From Companilactobacillus heilongjiangensis (GTDB lineage: Bacteria > Bacillota > Bacilli > Lactobacillales > Lactobacillaceae), in assembly GCF_000831645.3 (NCBI RefSeq), contig NZ_CP012559.1:992001-1056000 (forward strand): a stretch of DNA of 64,000 nt, read 5' to 3'. The first letter of the stretch is position 1. Each line of letters opens with the position of its first letter. Positions 26,893-36,659 of this stretch are shown in pieces. A program made the position numbers and the translations under genes. Below the pieces are notes generated by a model, which ran no database searches, had not been told where the DNA came from, and saw only the letters and a list, made by a program, of their open reading frames with translations.

Positions 26893-29670
26893 ATGCGAGT
26901 AAAAGATACTTTAAATTTAGGTAAAACTAAATTTCCAATGCGAGGCAGTTTGCCAACCAAAGAAGCAGAATGGCAAAAGGCTTGGGAAGAAAACAAACTT
27001 TATGAACGTCGTCAAAAATTAAATGAAGGTAAACCAACTTTTGAACTATTAGATGGCCCTCCATTTGCTAATGGTGACATCCACATGGGACACGCTTTAA
27101 ACAAGATTTCAAAGGATATTATTGTCCGTTACAAGTCAATGGATGGCTACCGTGCACCATACGTACCAGGCTGGGATACTCATGGTCTTCCAATCGAACA
27201 ACAACTTGCTAAAAAAGGTGTTAAGCGTAAGGAAATGAGTCTTTCTGACTACCGTAAAATGTGTTTTGACTTTGCCCAAGGCGAAATCAAGAAGCAAATG
27301 GCTGGTTTCAAACGTCTCGGTATTTCCGCTGACTGGGATCACCCATACATTACTTATCAACCAGAATTCGAAAAGGCTGAAGTTGAAGTCTTTGGTGAAA
27401 TGGTTGACAAAGGTTACATTTACCGTGGTAAGAAGCCAGTTTACTGGTCACCATCTTCAGAATCAACATTAGCTGAAGCTGAAGTTGAATATAAAGATGT
27501 TAAGTCACCTTCAATTTTCGTTGCTTTCAAAGTACGTGATGGTAAAGGTCTTGTTGATCAAGACGCATCATTTATTATTTGGACAACTACTCCATGGACA
27601 ATGCCTTCAAACAAGGCTATCTGTGTGAACCCTAAGTTCATCTACGCTGAAGTTAGCGCTGACGGCAAGAAATATGTTGTTGCTCAAGAAAGACTTCAAT
27701 ATGTTCAAGAACAACTAGGTTGGAAGGATGTTGAAGTTCTCAAGACATTCCAAGGAAAAGAACTTGAAGGACTTACAGCAACACACCCATTCTATGATCA
27801 AGAGTCACCATTGATTCTTGGTAACCACGTTACACTTGATGATGGTACTGGTTTAGTTCATACAGCTCCTGGATTTGGTGCTGATGACTTTGTTGTCGGT
27901 ATGAAATACAAGTTGCCAGTCTTCTCACCAATCGATGCTCAAGGTAGATTTACTGATGAAGTACCTGAATACGAAGGTGTCTTCTATGACGATGCTAACA
28001 AGTTGATTGCTGACAGAATGAAAGAAAATGGTTCATTATTGAAATTAAGTTTCTTCACTCACAGTTATCCACATGATTGGCGTACTAAGAAACCAGTTAT
28101 CTTCCGTGCTACACCACAATGGTTTGCATCAATCGATAAGTTCAGACAACAAATCCTTGATGAAATCGAAAAAATCGACTTTATGCCTGACTGGGGTAAA
28201 ACTCGTCTTTACAACATGATTCGTGACCGTGGCGACTGGGTAATCTCAAGACAACGTGCTTGGGGTGTTCCACTACCAATTTTCTACGCTGAAAATGGCG
28301 ACCCAATCATGACTAAAGAAACAATTGACCACGTTGCTGACTTGTTTGGTAAATATGGTTCAAACGTTTGGGCTGAACGTGATGCTAAAGATCTTCTACC
28401 AGATGGCTTTACATACCCTGGTAGCCCTAACGGCAAGTTTACTAAGGAAACAGATATCTTGGATGTTTGGTTTGACTCCGGGACAGCTCACTCAGGTGTT
28501 GCTAGAACTCGTGATAACTTAGTATTCCCAGCTGACTTGATTCTTGAAGGTTCTGACCAATATCGTGGTTGGTTCAACTCAATGCTAGTAACTTCTGTTG
28601 CTGCATATGGCGTTGCTCCTTACAAGGCTATCCTTTCACAAGGATTCACTCTTGATAAAAAGGGCGTTAAGATGAGTAAGTCACTTGGTAATGTTATTGC
28701 TCCTAGTGATATCGAAAGACAATTCGGTGCTGAAATCATCCGTCTTTGGGTTGCTTCAGTTGACGCAAGTTCTGATGTTTCCGTTTCAGTTGACTCATTC
28801 AAGCAAGTTTCTGAAACATACCGTAAGATTAGAAATACGATTAGATTTATGTTAGCTAATACAACTGACTTTGATCCTAAGACTAACGCCGTTGCTTACA
28901 ATGATCTTCGTCCAGAAGACAAGTACATCACAGTTAAGTTGAATGATATGGTTAAAGACGTACTCGCTAACTATGACAAGTATGACTTTGCTGATGTTGC
29001 TAAATCTGTTGTCAGCTTTATCGTTAATGAAATGTCAACATTCTACTTAGACTTTGCTAAAGATGTTGTTTACATCGATGCCGAAGATTCACATGCTCGT
29101 CGTTCAATGCAAACAGTTATCTACAACGTTGTTGTTAAGTTAGCTAAGTTGTTGACACCAATCTTGCCTCACACAATGGAACAAGTTTGGGAATACCTTA
29201 AAGAACCAGAAGATTTCGTTCAATTGACAGAAATGCCTAAGGTTGAAGAAATCCCTGATCAAGCAGAAATCGAAAAAGACTGGGCTGTCTTCATGGACTT
29301 TAGAGATAACGTCTTGAAGTCACTCGAAGTTGCTCGTACAAATAAGTTAATTGGTAAGTCACTTGAAGCTAAAGTTACTGTTAAGCCAAGTGCTGAATTA
29401 AAAGCTGTTCTTAATAAAATCGACAGTAACTTCGGTCAATTATTGATCGTTTCACAATTTGAATTGACAGATTCAGATGTTGCTGATGCTGACAAGTACG
29501 AATTAGCTGATGTTCTAGTTGAAAAAGCAGCAGGCGACGTATGTCAAAGATGTCGTATGATCAAGACAGATGTTGGCAGTGATGAAAATTATCCAACATT
29601 CTGTGCTAGATGTGCTAAAATTGTTGCTAAGGAATATCCCGAAACAATGACGGATGGCTTTGATGAATAG
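26893..29670 (+). CDS. ileS: Isoleucine--tRNA ligase
   Basis: Class Ia synthetase charging tRNA-Ile, with an editing domain against valine. It has 925 residues. The HIGH-type motif GDIHMGHALNK is near residue 60, KMSKS (VKMSKSLGN) near 593, and a C-terminal zinc-binding CQRC...CARC near residues 880-905. The editing-region sequence WTTTPWTMPSNKA is present. It resembles the bacterial housekeeping IleS. AGGGGTG lies 6-8 bases before ATG 26893. Controlled by the T-box upstream. Confidence 0.98.
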   Translation: MRVKDTLNLGKTKFPMRGSLPTKEAEWQKAWEENKLYERRQKLNEGKPTFELLDGPPFANGDIHMGHALNKISKDIIVRYKSMDGYRAPYVPGWDTHGLPIEQQLAKKGVKRKEMSLSDYRKMCFDFAQGEIKKQMAGFKRLGISADWDHPYITYQPEFEKAEVEVFGEMVDKGYIYRGKKPVYWSPSSESTLAEAEVEYKDVKSPSIFVAFKVRDGKGLVDQDASFIIWTTTPWTMPSNKAICVNPKFIYAEVSADGKKYVVAQERLQYVQEQLGWKDVEVLKTFQGKELEGLTATHPFYDQESPLILGNHVTLDDGTGLVHTAPGFGADDFVVGMKYKLPVFSPIDAQGRFTDEVPEYEGVFYDDANKLIADRMKENGSLLKLSFFTHSYPHDWRTKKPVIFRATPQWFASIDKFRQQILDEIEKIDFMPDWGKTRLYNMIRDRGDWVISRQRAWGVPLPIFYAENGDPIMTKETIDHVADLFGKYGSNVWAERDAKDLLPDGFTYPGSPNGKFTKETDILDVWFDSGTAHSGVARTRDNLVFPADLILEGSDQYRGWFNSMLVTSVAAYGVAPYKAILSQGFTLDKKGVKMSKSLGNVIAPSDIERQFGAEIIRLWVASVDASSDVSVSVDSFKQVSETYRKIRNTIRFMLANTTDFDPKTNAVAYNDLRPEDKYITVKLNDMVKDVLANYDKYDFADVAKSVVSFIVNEMSTFYLDFAKDVVYIDAEDSHARRSMQTVIYNVVVKLAKLLTPILPHTMEQVWEYLKEPEDFVQLTEMPKVEEIPDQAEIEKDWAVFMDFRDNVLKSLEVARTNKLIGKSLEAKVTVKPSAELKAVLNKIDSNFGQLLIVSQFELTDSDVADADKYELADVLVEKAAGDVCQRCRMIKTDVGSDENYPTFCARCAKIVAKEYPETMTDGFDE

Positions 29671-29683
29671 GATAGGTGACTAA

Positions 29684-29902
29684 ATGTTTACCGGAAAAAT
29701 TATAAGATTTAATAATGATCGTGGCTTTGGTTTTATCAATAACGATGGTGAAGATATTTTCTTCTTTGCTGACTCAGTTCTTAACCGTGATGATTACTAT
29801 ATCAAAAACGGATTAACAGTCAGTTATGAAGTTGCACCTGGTTATAAAGGACCACAGGCTGTAAATATTAGTATTAAAGACGAGGAAGAAAGCGCTGAAT
29901 AG
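29684..29902 (+). CDS. Cold-shock-domain protein
   Basis: 72-residue single-domain OB-fold protein. The RNP-1-like segment DRGFGFI and RNP-2-like DIFFFADS are present; both differ slightly from CspA (KGFGFI, VFVHFS), so this is a divergent CspA-like RNA chaperone. It lies 13 bases after ileS and is probably cotranscribed. The stop codon is inside the terminator stem. Confidence 0.85.
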   Translation: MFTGKIIRFNNDRGFGFINNDGEDIFFFADSVLNRDDYYIKNGLTVSYEVAPGYKGPQAVNISIKDEEESAE

Positions 29903-29920
29903 TGCTTTCTTTTTCTTTTG
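29887..29920 (+). terminator. Intrinsic terminator of ileS-csp
   Basis: AGAAAGCGCT paired with AGTGCTTTCT (one G-T pair), loop GAAT, T-rich 3' side. It contains the csp stop codon. Confidence 0.85.
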
Positions 29921-29943
29921 TTATTATTGGTGTATTGAAGGAT

Positions 29944-30119
29944 GCCGCCACCGGGCGTGAGGAATGGCAGTCTGCTGTGTGGACCGGTTCGAGCCAAGGT
30001 CTCTCACCTCGATTTTGAGCCGAAAACCACGTCTCAAAAACGTCCTGTGCTGTAAGACTGGAAAACCGCCAGCCTAACACCACTACCACTGCGGACTCCA
30101 TCCCTCACGCCCGGTGGCT
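29944..30119 (+). repeat. Structured intergenic repeat, copy H (forward)
   Basis: Full-length. Outer arms 29948-29967 and 30098-30117 pair over 20 bases with one G-T change. The sequence TTGAAGGATGCCGCCA at the left border also precedes copy A. Paired with copy I. Confidence 0.85.
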
Positions 30120-30208
30120 CTTGGGTTTAAAAGACATTTTTGGTAGGGGTGGATGATGGTTATTGCTCGTTTGGGATGGTATTTCTACTTTCAGAGCTTG
30201 AAAAACCA

Positions 30209-30223
30209 AGTATAAGTTATACT
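30209..30223. repeat. 15-bp AT-rich palindrome in the H/I spacer
   Basis: AGTATAA-G-TTATACT, perfect 7-base arms around one base; possible operator or promoter element. Confidence 0.5.
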
Positions 30224-30316
30224 CGTATTTAATATTTACTGTATAATTGCGTAATTTATTTAAACATTGAAGAATAACTAAATATTCAACGAGTGTATAT
30301 CAATAAACCAATCCCT

Positions 30317-30501
30317 AGCCGGAGGTTGGCAGAGAAATTCACGTGCAGTGGAGGTATAGCAAGGGCGCTAGCCCTTGCTATACAGGACGACTTTGGAGCC
30401 TTGCCGAACTGTGGCAAGGCTTCAAAGCGAGATTCGAGACCGTACTTTGGCTCGAATCGTTCCTCACAGCAGGCGAAATTTCTCTGCCAACCGGAGGCGG
30501 C
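30317..30501 (-). repeat. Structured intergenic repeat, copy I (reverse)
   Basis: Full-length. Outer arms 30324-30340 and 30475-30492 pair over 17 bases with one bulge. The hairpin GATTCGAG...CTCGAATC replaces GGTTCGAG...CTCGAACC of copy D, a compensated change. The ends carry direct CCGGAGG motifs. Confidence 0.87.
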
Positions 30502-30507
30502 AAAACC

Positions 30508-30535
30508 TTGTAGTTAACTCAATATCTGGTAAAAT
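30508..30535 (+). promoter_or_regulatory. Promoter of the Nudix-mtnN-desulfurase-mnmA region
   Basis: TTGTAG (30508-30513), 16 bases, TAAAAT (30530-30535) with upstream TGG (extended -10). It begins 6 bases after the end of repeat I. Confidence 0.55.
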
Positions 30536-30582
30536 ATTTGCATTGGTTCAATTTTGATAATCTCAAATAAGAAGGTCAAATA

Positions 30583-31152
30583 ATGGAAAAAGAAGATTCA
30601 AGATACTACGAAGAAATTGTTGCCCAAAAGAGAATGTTTGGTGGCAAAATTATTGACGTTGATGTCGAACAAGTGGTTTTGCCAAACGGAATCCCTGACA
30701 TTCGTGAAGTTGTTAAACATCACGGTGCTGTTGCCATTATTCCTTTTACTGATGACGGTAAAATGATTTTTGTTAGACAATGGCGGACTCCGCTTGAACA
30801 AGAAACTTTGGAAATTCCTGCCGGTAAAATTGATTCTGACGAAGGTAGCGATTTGAAAGAAGTTGCCTTGCGTGAAATGGATGAAGAACTTGGCATGACA
30901 ACTGACAAGTTGGAAAAGGTTACAGCATTCTTCGCTAGTCCCGGTTATTCCAATGAGAAATTGACTGTCTTTAAGGCAACTGATTTGAAAGAAGTTGAAT
31001 TCAAACGTCCACTTGATCCGGATGAATTCTTAAATGTTGAAAAATTGACATTGGATGAAGCAAAAGCTCAAGTTGAAGCTGGCGTAATTTGCGATTCAAA
31101 GAGTATTTATGCCATCACTTATTGGGAATTGCTACAAGCAAAGGAAAAATAA
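30583..31152 (+). CDS. Nudix hydrolase, ADP-ribose pyrophosphatase type
   Basis: Likely hydrolyses ADP-ribose or related nucleoside diphosphate compounds to AMP and ribose-5-phosphate. It has 189 residues. The Nudix box GKIDSDEGSDLKEVALREMDEELG is at about residues 83-106 (quoted in pieces: GKIDSDEG, REMDEELG); the spacing between its G/E part and REMDEELG is two residues longer than the textbook pattern. The N-terminal swap region and FFASPGYSNEKL, typical of NudF, are present. AAGGTC precedes ATG 30583. Confidence 0.9.
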   Translation: MEKEDSRYYEEIVAQKRMFGGKIIDVDVEQVVLPNGIPDIREVVKHHGAVAIIPFTDDGKMIFVRQWRTPLEQETLEIPAGKIDSDEGSDLKEVALREMDEELGMTTDKLEKVTAFFASPGYSNEKLTVFKATDLKEVEFKRPLDPDEFLNVEKLTLDEAKAQVEAGVICDSKSIYAITYWELLQAKEK

Positions 31153-31449
31153 ATGTTCGATAAAGTAAAGAACTTTTACAATTCAAAAGTTAAATCGTCT
31201 CATAAAGAAGAGCAACCGCAGACGGTCGTTCGTGCTGATCAAGTCGAAGCACAGCAACAAAAAATTCGTGAGCAAGAACGTCGTCGAGCGGAAGAAGAGT
31301 ATAAACAGCAACATCCAGAGCAAATAATTCAAGAAAATTTATCATCTTTTGAAGATAAGACAAATAAATTGAAAAAAAAGTTAAATATTGCCATCATTAC
31401 AGTATTCGGCTTAATTGTTCTGGTATTTTTAATATTATTTTTTATTTAA
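31153..31449 (+). CDS. Small tail-anchored membrane protein of unknown function
   Basis: 98 residues, not recognised. A charged, Q/E/R-rich predicted coiled region (about 28-60) precedes a basic stretch and a single C-terminal transmembrane helix (LNIAIITVFGLIVLVFLILF) that ends the protein. This looks like a tail-anchored or bitopic protein with its bulk in the cytoplasm. It starts directly at the Nudix stop, with AAGGA 7 bases upstream, and lies 10 bases before mtnN, so it is part of the same transcript. Confidence 0.8.
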   Translation: MFDKVKNFYNSKVKSSHKEEQPQTVVRADQVEAQQQKIREQERRRAEEEYKQQHPEQIIQENLSSFEDKTNKLKKKLNIAIITVFGLIVLVFLILFFI

Positions 31450-31459
31450 GGGGTAAAGT

Positions 31460-32149
31460 ATGAAAATTGGCGTAATCGTTCCTATGGAAGAAGAAATTAA
31501 ATTAATGAGAGAATCACTAACTGATGTTAAGAATGAATCAGTTGCTGGTGTCGATATCACTATTGGTAAGTATAAGAATCATGATGTTTACTTAGCACAA
31601 AGTGGAATTGGTAAAGTTCAAGCAGGTATCACTGCTACACTTATCAATGATCGTTACCAACCAGATTTTGTCGTTAATACTGGTTCAGCTGGTGGAATCG
31701 GTTCAGGCCTACATATCGGAGATGTTGTTATTTCTGATAAGATGGCTTATCACGATGTGGACGCTACAGGCTTTGGTTACAAAGTTGGTCAACTTCCACA
31801 AAAAGAACTTTATTTCCAAGCCGATCCTAACTATGTGAAGGAAATTGTTGCCGCTGCAGAAAGAACTGGTTTGACTTCTCGAGTAGGTTTAATTGTTACC
31901 GGAGACCAATTCGTTGACTCTAAAGAAAAAATTGCTACAATTAAAAAGTCGTTCCCAGATGCTTTAGCAGCTGAGATGGAGGGTGCAGCTGTGGCTCAAG
32001 TCTGCAACCAATTCCACACGCCATTCGTTGTCATTCGTTCAATGAGTGATGTTGGGGACGAAGATGCTAGTGTCAATTTTGACGAATTTGTTTTACAAGC
32101 CGGACGCAAATCAGTAACTATGTTGCTGAACTTTTTAGACCAAGAATAG
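31460..32149 (+). CDS. mtnN: 5'-methylthioadenosine/S-adenosylhomocysteine nucleosidase
   Basis: Cleaves adenine from MTA and SAH, recycling by-products of SAM metabolism. It has 229 residues. It begins KIGVIVPMEEEIKLM, and NTGSAGGIG, AEMEGAAVAQVC and RSMSDVGDED (catalytic aspartate) are family motifs. AAGGGG precedes ATG 31460. Its place before a desulfurase and mnmA matches other lactobacilli and ties it to sulfur metabolism. Confidence 0.96.
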   Translation: MKIGVIVPMEEEIKLMRESLTDVKNESVAGVDITIGKYKNHDVYLAQSGIGKVQAGITATLINDRYQPDFVVNTGSAGGIGSGLHIGDVVISDKMAYHDVDATGFGYKVGQLPQKELYFQADPNYVKEIVAAAERTGLTSRVGLIVTGDQFVDSKEKIATIKKSFPDALAAEMEGAAVAQVCNQFHTPFVVIRSMSDVGDEDASVNFDEFVLQAGRKSVTMLLNFLDQE

Positions 32150-32161
32150 AGGGGATTTATT

Positions 32162-33310
32162 GTGGCATTTATTTATTTAGATAATGCTGCCACCACACCG
32201 ATGGCTACACCTGTAGTCGATGTGATCCATGACCAGATGGCAAACAATTTTGGTAATGCTTCTGCTACCAATTATTTTGGACGCCAAGCTCGCAAGGTTT
32301 TGGACGAAAGTCGCCATACGATTGCTCAAAGTATCAACGCTAAAGACTCAGAAATTGTCTTTACTAGTGGCGGTACTGAAAGCGATAATACAGCGATAAT
32401 TGAAACGGCATTATCTAGACAAAAATTAGGTAAACATATCATTACAACTGCTATTGAACATGAGGCTATCCTCAAACCTTTAGCATATCTCGAAACGTTA
32501 GGATTTGAAGTAACTTATTTGAAACCTAATGAACGTGGAGAAGTGACTGCCGAACAAGTTAAAAATGCCCTCAGAGATGATACTATTTTAGTGTCGATCA
32601 TGTATGGTAATAACGAAGTCGGTTCCATGAATCCCATAAAAGAGATTGGTGAAGTTCTAAAAGACCATCAAGCTTTCTTCCACACTGATGCTGTTCAAGC
32701 ATACGGAATGGAAGATATTGATGTTAAAAAAGAACACATCGATATGTTATCAACATCAGCTCATAAAATTAATGGGCCTAAATTTATCGGTTTTCTTTAT
32801 ATTAATGATGATATTTATATTCCATCATTCATTAAAGGAGGCGACCAAGAAACCAAACGACGTGCTGGGACTGAGAATGTTCCTGCCATCGCTGGGTTTG
32901 CTAAAGCCGTTGAACTGATTACTCCGGAAGAAAAACAAGCTAGACAAGAACGTTATTTTGGTTTTAAACAGACAATTCAAGAAATTTTAAATAAAAATAA
33001 TATTAAATTCGCTATCAATGGACCAACTGATATTCATGCGTTAAATCATGTGATGAATTTGTATTTGCCGGGTATTGAACGTGGCGTATTGTTAACCAGA
33101 TTAGACTTGGAAGGCTTTGCTATCTCCGGTGGTTCCGCATGTACCGCAGGTAGTTTGGAACCTTCACATGTCTTGATTGCCATGTTTGGTGAAGACAGTC
33201 CGAGAATTCAGGATTCAGTTAGAATCAGTTTTGGGAAAGATAATACTGAAGAAGAAGTCGTTAAATTTACAAATAAATTGATTGAGATAGTTTCAGACTT
33301 GACTAATTAG
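32162..33310 (+). CDS. Cysteine desulfurase (NifS/IscS-like)
   Basis: PLP enzyme releasing sulfur from cysteine. It has 382 residues: YLDNAATTPM at the start, the PLP lysine in STSAHKINGPKFIGF, and active cysteine in SGGSACTAGSLEPSHVL. The start is GTG 32162, with GAGGGG about 7 bases upstream. It is followed by a DUF1831 gene and mnmA, so it probably supplies sulfur for 2-thiouridine in tRNA. It is distinct from the desulfurase at the window start that pairs with thiI. Confidence 0.95.
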   Translation: MAFIYLDNAATTPMATPVVDVIHDQMANNFGNASATNYFGRQARKVLDESRHTIAQSINAKDSEIVFTSGGTESDNTAIIETALSRQKLGKHIITTAIEHEAILKPLAYLETLGFEVTYLKPNERGEVTAEQVKNALRDDTILVSIMYGNNEVGSMNPIKEIGEVLKDHQAFFHTDAVQAYGMEDIDVKKEHIDMLSTSAHKINGPKFIGFLYINDDIYIPSFIKGGDQETKRRAGTENVPAIAGFAKAVELITPEEKQARQERYFGFKQTIQEILNKNNIKFAINGPTDIHALNHVMNLYLPGIERGVLLTRLDLEGFAISGGSACTAGSLEPSHVLIAMFGEDSPRIQDSVRISFGKDNTEEEVVKFTNKLIEIVSDLTN

Positions 33311-33348
33311 TGAATTTTATTCAAACTTATAATTAAGATAAAATTTTT

Positions 33349-33699
33349 ATGGGGATGGATAAAATGGATAAACGACAAGCTCAAGTACAAGGGGATCAAG
33401 AAGTTTACGAACTAAGCCCCGAAGTAAAAAAATATTCACTTTTAGATGCAGGTTTCATGGAATCAAATAAAGGTAGTTTCAAATTGGTACATCCTATCAA
33501 TGGATCTTCTCCATATGAAGCTAGATATTATTTGCGTGCCACTGTTGACAAGAGTTTGGATGGTTTAAAATTAGCAATTACTGATAAGTCAGGATTGCAC
33601 AATATCAATATGTTTAAGATCAAGGACACTGAAGAAGAAGTAAGTGACTACCGATACTTAATGAACTTTTTGAAAGAAAAAAACGTATTAGTTAAATAA
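33349..33699 (+). CDS. DUF1831 family protein
   Basis: 116-residue protein of the DUF1831 type, found in lactobacilli between a cysteine desulfurase and mnmA. Segments typical of the family are YSLLDAGFMESNKGSF and VHPINGSSPYEARYYL. Its function is unknown; context suggests a partner in sulfur transfer. The start may be ATG 33349 or ATG 33364 (MDKRQAQV); GGGGATGG overlaps the first. Confidence 0.8.
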   Translation: MGMDKMDKRQAQVQGDQEVYELSPEVKKYSLLDAGFMESNKGSFKLVHPINGSSPYEARYYLRATVDKSLDGLKLAITDKSGLHNINMFKIKDTEEEVSDYRYLMNFLKEKNVLVK

Positions 33700-33703
33700 A
33701 TGA

Positions 33704-34831
<1,128 letters not shown>

Positions 34832-34840
34832 AGAGTAAGA

Positions 34841-34958
34841 GAGCGAAGACTGGGCGGTTAGCTCCCGAGCATTTTTGTAACTTGATGAATTGCACGCGGT
34901 ACTTTGCGGGCGATTTATCAAGTTATAAAAAGCGGAAGGAGTTGCCCAGTCGTAGCTC
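34841..34958 (-). repeat. Long imperfect hairpin, possible divergent member of the repeat family (copy J)
   Basis: GAGCGAAGACTGGGC at the left pairs with GCCCAGTCGTAGCTC at the right, and pairing continues inward to TAACTTGATGAATTGC and GATTTATCAAGTTA, giving arms of about 45 bases. The loop CGCGGTACTTTGCGGGCG resembles the family's ACCGTACTTTGGCTCGG hairpin loop. It lies 9 bases after the mnmA stop, where a forward partner for copy K would be expected. Membership and orientation are uncertain. Confidence 0.55.
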
Positions 34959-35034
34959 GTTTTAGAGCCACCGCCTATATAGACAAGGGTTTTAAAATAC
35001 TTTCAATCAATAAATCAAAATATAAAATCAAAGA

Positions 35035-35064
35035 AGACTAACCTCAATTGAAGTTAGTCTTTTT
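35035..35064 (+). terminator. Intrinsic terminator after mnmA
   Basis: AGACTAAC and GTTAGTCT arms, almost perfect to the centre, followed by TTTTT. Confidence 0.85.
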
Positions 35065-35152
35065 GTTATAATAAAAAGAACTATGCGGATGTATTTCAAT
35101 ATATTTGTATAACTAAACATTTACAAAATAATTTATATTAAAAAAATAAACT

Positions 35153-35255
35153 AGTCGGAAGAGCTGGGAAATATTTGTGTGCCGTGGTTCGAGACCGTTC
35201 TTTGGCTCGGACCGTTCCGCACAGCTAGTGAATATTTCCCAGCTCTGTAGACGGC
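35153..35255 (-). repeat. Structured intergenic repeat, copy K (reverse, shortened)
   Basis: Perfect 16-bp outer arms at 35160-35175 and 35231-35246, identical to those of copies C and N. Of the three inner hairpins only GGTTCGAGACC...GGCTCGGACC is kept; the other two are cleanly missing. Right end TAGACGGCATATTT. Confidence 0.85.
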
Positions 35256-35274
35256 ATATTTAACCACCCCGACC

Positions 35275-35303
35275 TTGAAAAAATCTCTTAAAAAATCCAT
35301 AAT
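35275..35303 (+). promoter_or_regulatory. Promoter of the phosphoglycerate mutase-like gene
   Basis: TTGAAA (35275-35280), 17 bases, CATAAT (35298-35303), starting 20 bases after the CGGC end of repeat K and 33 bases before the start codon. Confidence 0.6.
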
Positions 35304-35335
35304 TGTACTTAACTAACTTGGTAAGGTGAGAAAAA

Positions 35336-35986
35336 ATGGAATTATATTTTGTCAGACATGGTAAGACCGAATGGAACTTAGAGGGAAAGTATCAAGGTGG
35401 ACATGGTGATTCACCATTGTTGCCAGAAAGTTTGCATGATATCAGTCTGTTGGCAAAAAGACTTGAGGATACAAAGATTGACCACATGTATTCAAGTCCA
35501 TTACCACGTGCTAAGACCACTGCAGAAACATTGATTAAGGATTTGAAACGAGAAATTCCTTTGTCAGTTGTTCGCGACCTACGCGAATTTGATTTGGGCA
35601 TTATGGAAGGCCGTAAGTTTTCAGAATTGGAAAATGAAATGCCTGAAGTTATTTATGCCTTTAGACATCAACCATCCGACTATGATTATGATTTGATCAG
35701 GGGCGAATCATTTGAAAAAGTCGCTGAACGCACAACTAAGGCTGTGAAAAAAATTGTGGCTGAAAATGAAGCAAAAAGTAATGTTGTCATTGTCAGTCAC
35801 GGAGCTGCTTTAGTTACAATGATTCAATCGTTGTTGGGTACTAAAGTCGCTGATATTCGCAAAAATGGGGGACTCTCAAATACTAGTTTGACTCACCTTC
35901 GTTTTGAAAATGGCGAATTTAGATTAATTAAATGGAATGAAACAGGTTATCTGGACAAGAAGTTGGAAAGTTCAGATACCATTTGA
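35336..35986 (+). CDS. Histidine phosphatase family protein (phosphoglycerate mutase-like)
   Basis: 216-residue member of the histidine phosphatase superfamily. The catalytic RHG is in YFVRHGKTEWNLEGKYQG; the second histidine is in VVIVSHGAALVTM near residue 165. Such cofactor-independent-of-name 'gpmB-like' proteins are often broad phosphatases rather than glycolytic mutases, and the substrate cannot be told from sequence. AAGGTGAG precedes ATG 35336. The TPR gene starts 7 bases after its stop. Confidence 0.88.
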   Translation: MELYFVRHGKTEWNLEGKYQGGHGDSPLLPESLHDISLLAKRLEDTKIDHMYSSPLPRAKTTAETLIKDLKREIPLSVVRDLREFDLGIMEGRKFSELENEMPEVIYAFRHQPSDYDYDLIRGESFEKVAERTTKAVKKIVAENEAKSNVVIVSHGAALVTMIQSLLGTKVADIRKNGGLSNTSLTHLRFENGEFRLIKWNETGYLDKKLESSDTI

Positions 35987-35993
35987 GGTATTT

Positions 35994-36659
35994 ATGAACA
36001 AGCAAGCAGAAAAATTATTTAACCAGGGTGACAAGGAAGCTGCTATCAAGTTGATTGTGGCTGACTTGAATAAGAACCCGAAGCAATTGCCCGAAATTTT
36101 ACAATTATCGACTTATTTAGTTCAGGCTGGCGATTTGGAACAAGCTGAAGAGTTGTTGGCTCGTTCTTTGGAAATGTACAAGGATAATCAGGATTTACTT
36201 TATAATCTTGGAAATGTGTATTATCTGGCTGATAAATTTGACAAGGCCAATGACATTTTTCAAAATTTGGTCAACGATGATTATGCATTTGAAGCTTATT
36301 TTATGTTGGCTAAAACTTTGGACCAACAGGGCAAACGTCAATTGGCTATTATGTATGCTTTGACCGCTGCTGAAAAGTCGCCCAAGGATTTACAAGCAAA
36401 TGAGCTATTAGCCGATTTATTGCTTGCTAACGGCAATTTCCAAGAGTCCTTAGGATTTTACAAGACTGCCAATGAAATCAAGCCACAGGCCAAGTATTAC
36501 TTTAATATGGCATTGTGTGCGATGAACTTGCACCAAGATTACCAAAACTACTTGGATCAGTCGAAAAAACTCGATGAAAAGTATTATTTGAAGAATGAAA
36601 AGAAACTAGCTGAATTACAAGAATTTATCAAACAAGGAGATAGCGATGACAGAAAGTGA
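35994..36659 (+). CDS. Tetratricopeptide-repeat protein
   Basis: 221-residue protein made mostly of TPR helices: EKLFNQGDKEAAIKLIVADL, LVQAGDLEQAEELLARSLEM and LLYNLGNVYYLADKFDKAND are clear units. No signal peptide or membrane segment, so it is probably a cytoplasmic scaffold. ATG 35994 is chosen because GAGGT sits directly upstream; frame is open further 5' into the previous gene. It overlaps recD2 by 14 bases. The same TPR-recD2 order occurs in other lactobacilli; the role is unknown. Confidence 0.87.
   Translation: MNKQAEKLFNQGDKEAAIKLIVADLNKNPKQLPEILQLSTYLVQAGDLEQAEELLARSLEMYKDNQDLLYNLGNVYYLADKFDKANDIFQNLVNDDYAFEAYFMLAKTLDQQGKRQLAIMYALTAAEKSPKDLQANELLADLLLANGNFQESLGFYKTANEIKPQAKYYFNMALCAMNLHQDYQNYLDQSKKLDEKYYLKNEKKLAELQEFIKQGDSDDRK

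Noticed and set aside
30293-30557. Open frames inside repeat I (and likewise 5361-5552, 8715-8969, 20527-20727, 51001-51136, 57882-58064, 61591-61812)
   Set aside because: Products of the GC-rich hairpins; no conserved reading frame between copies.
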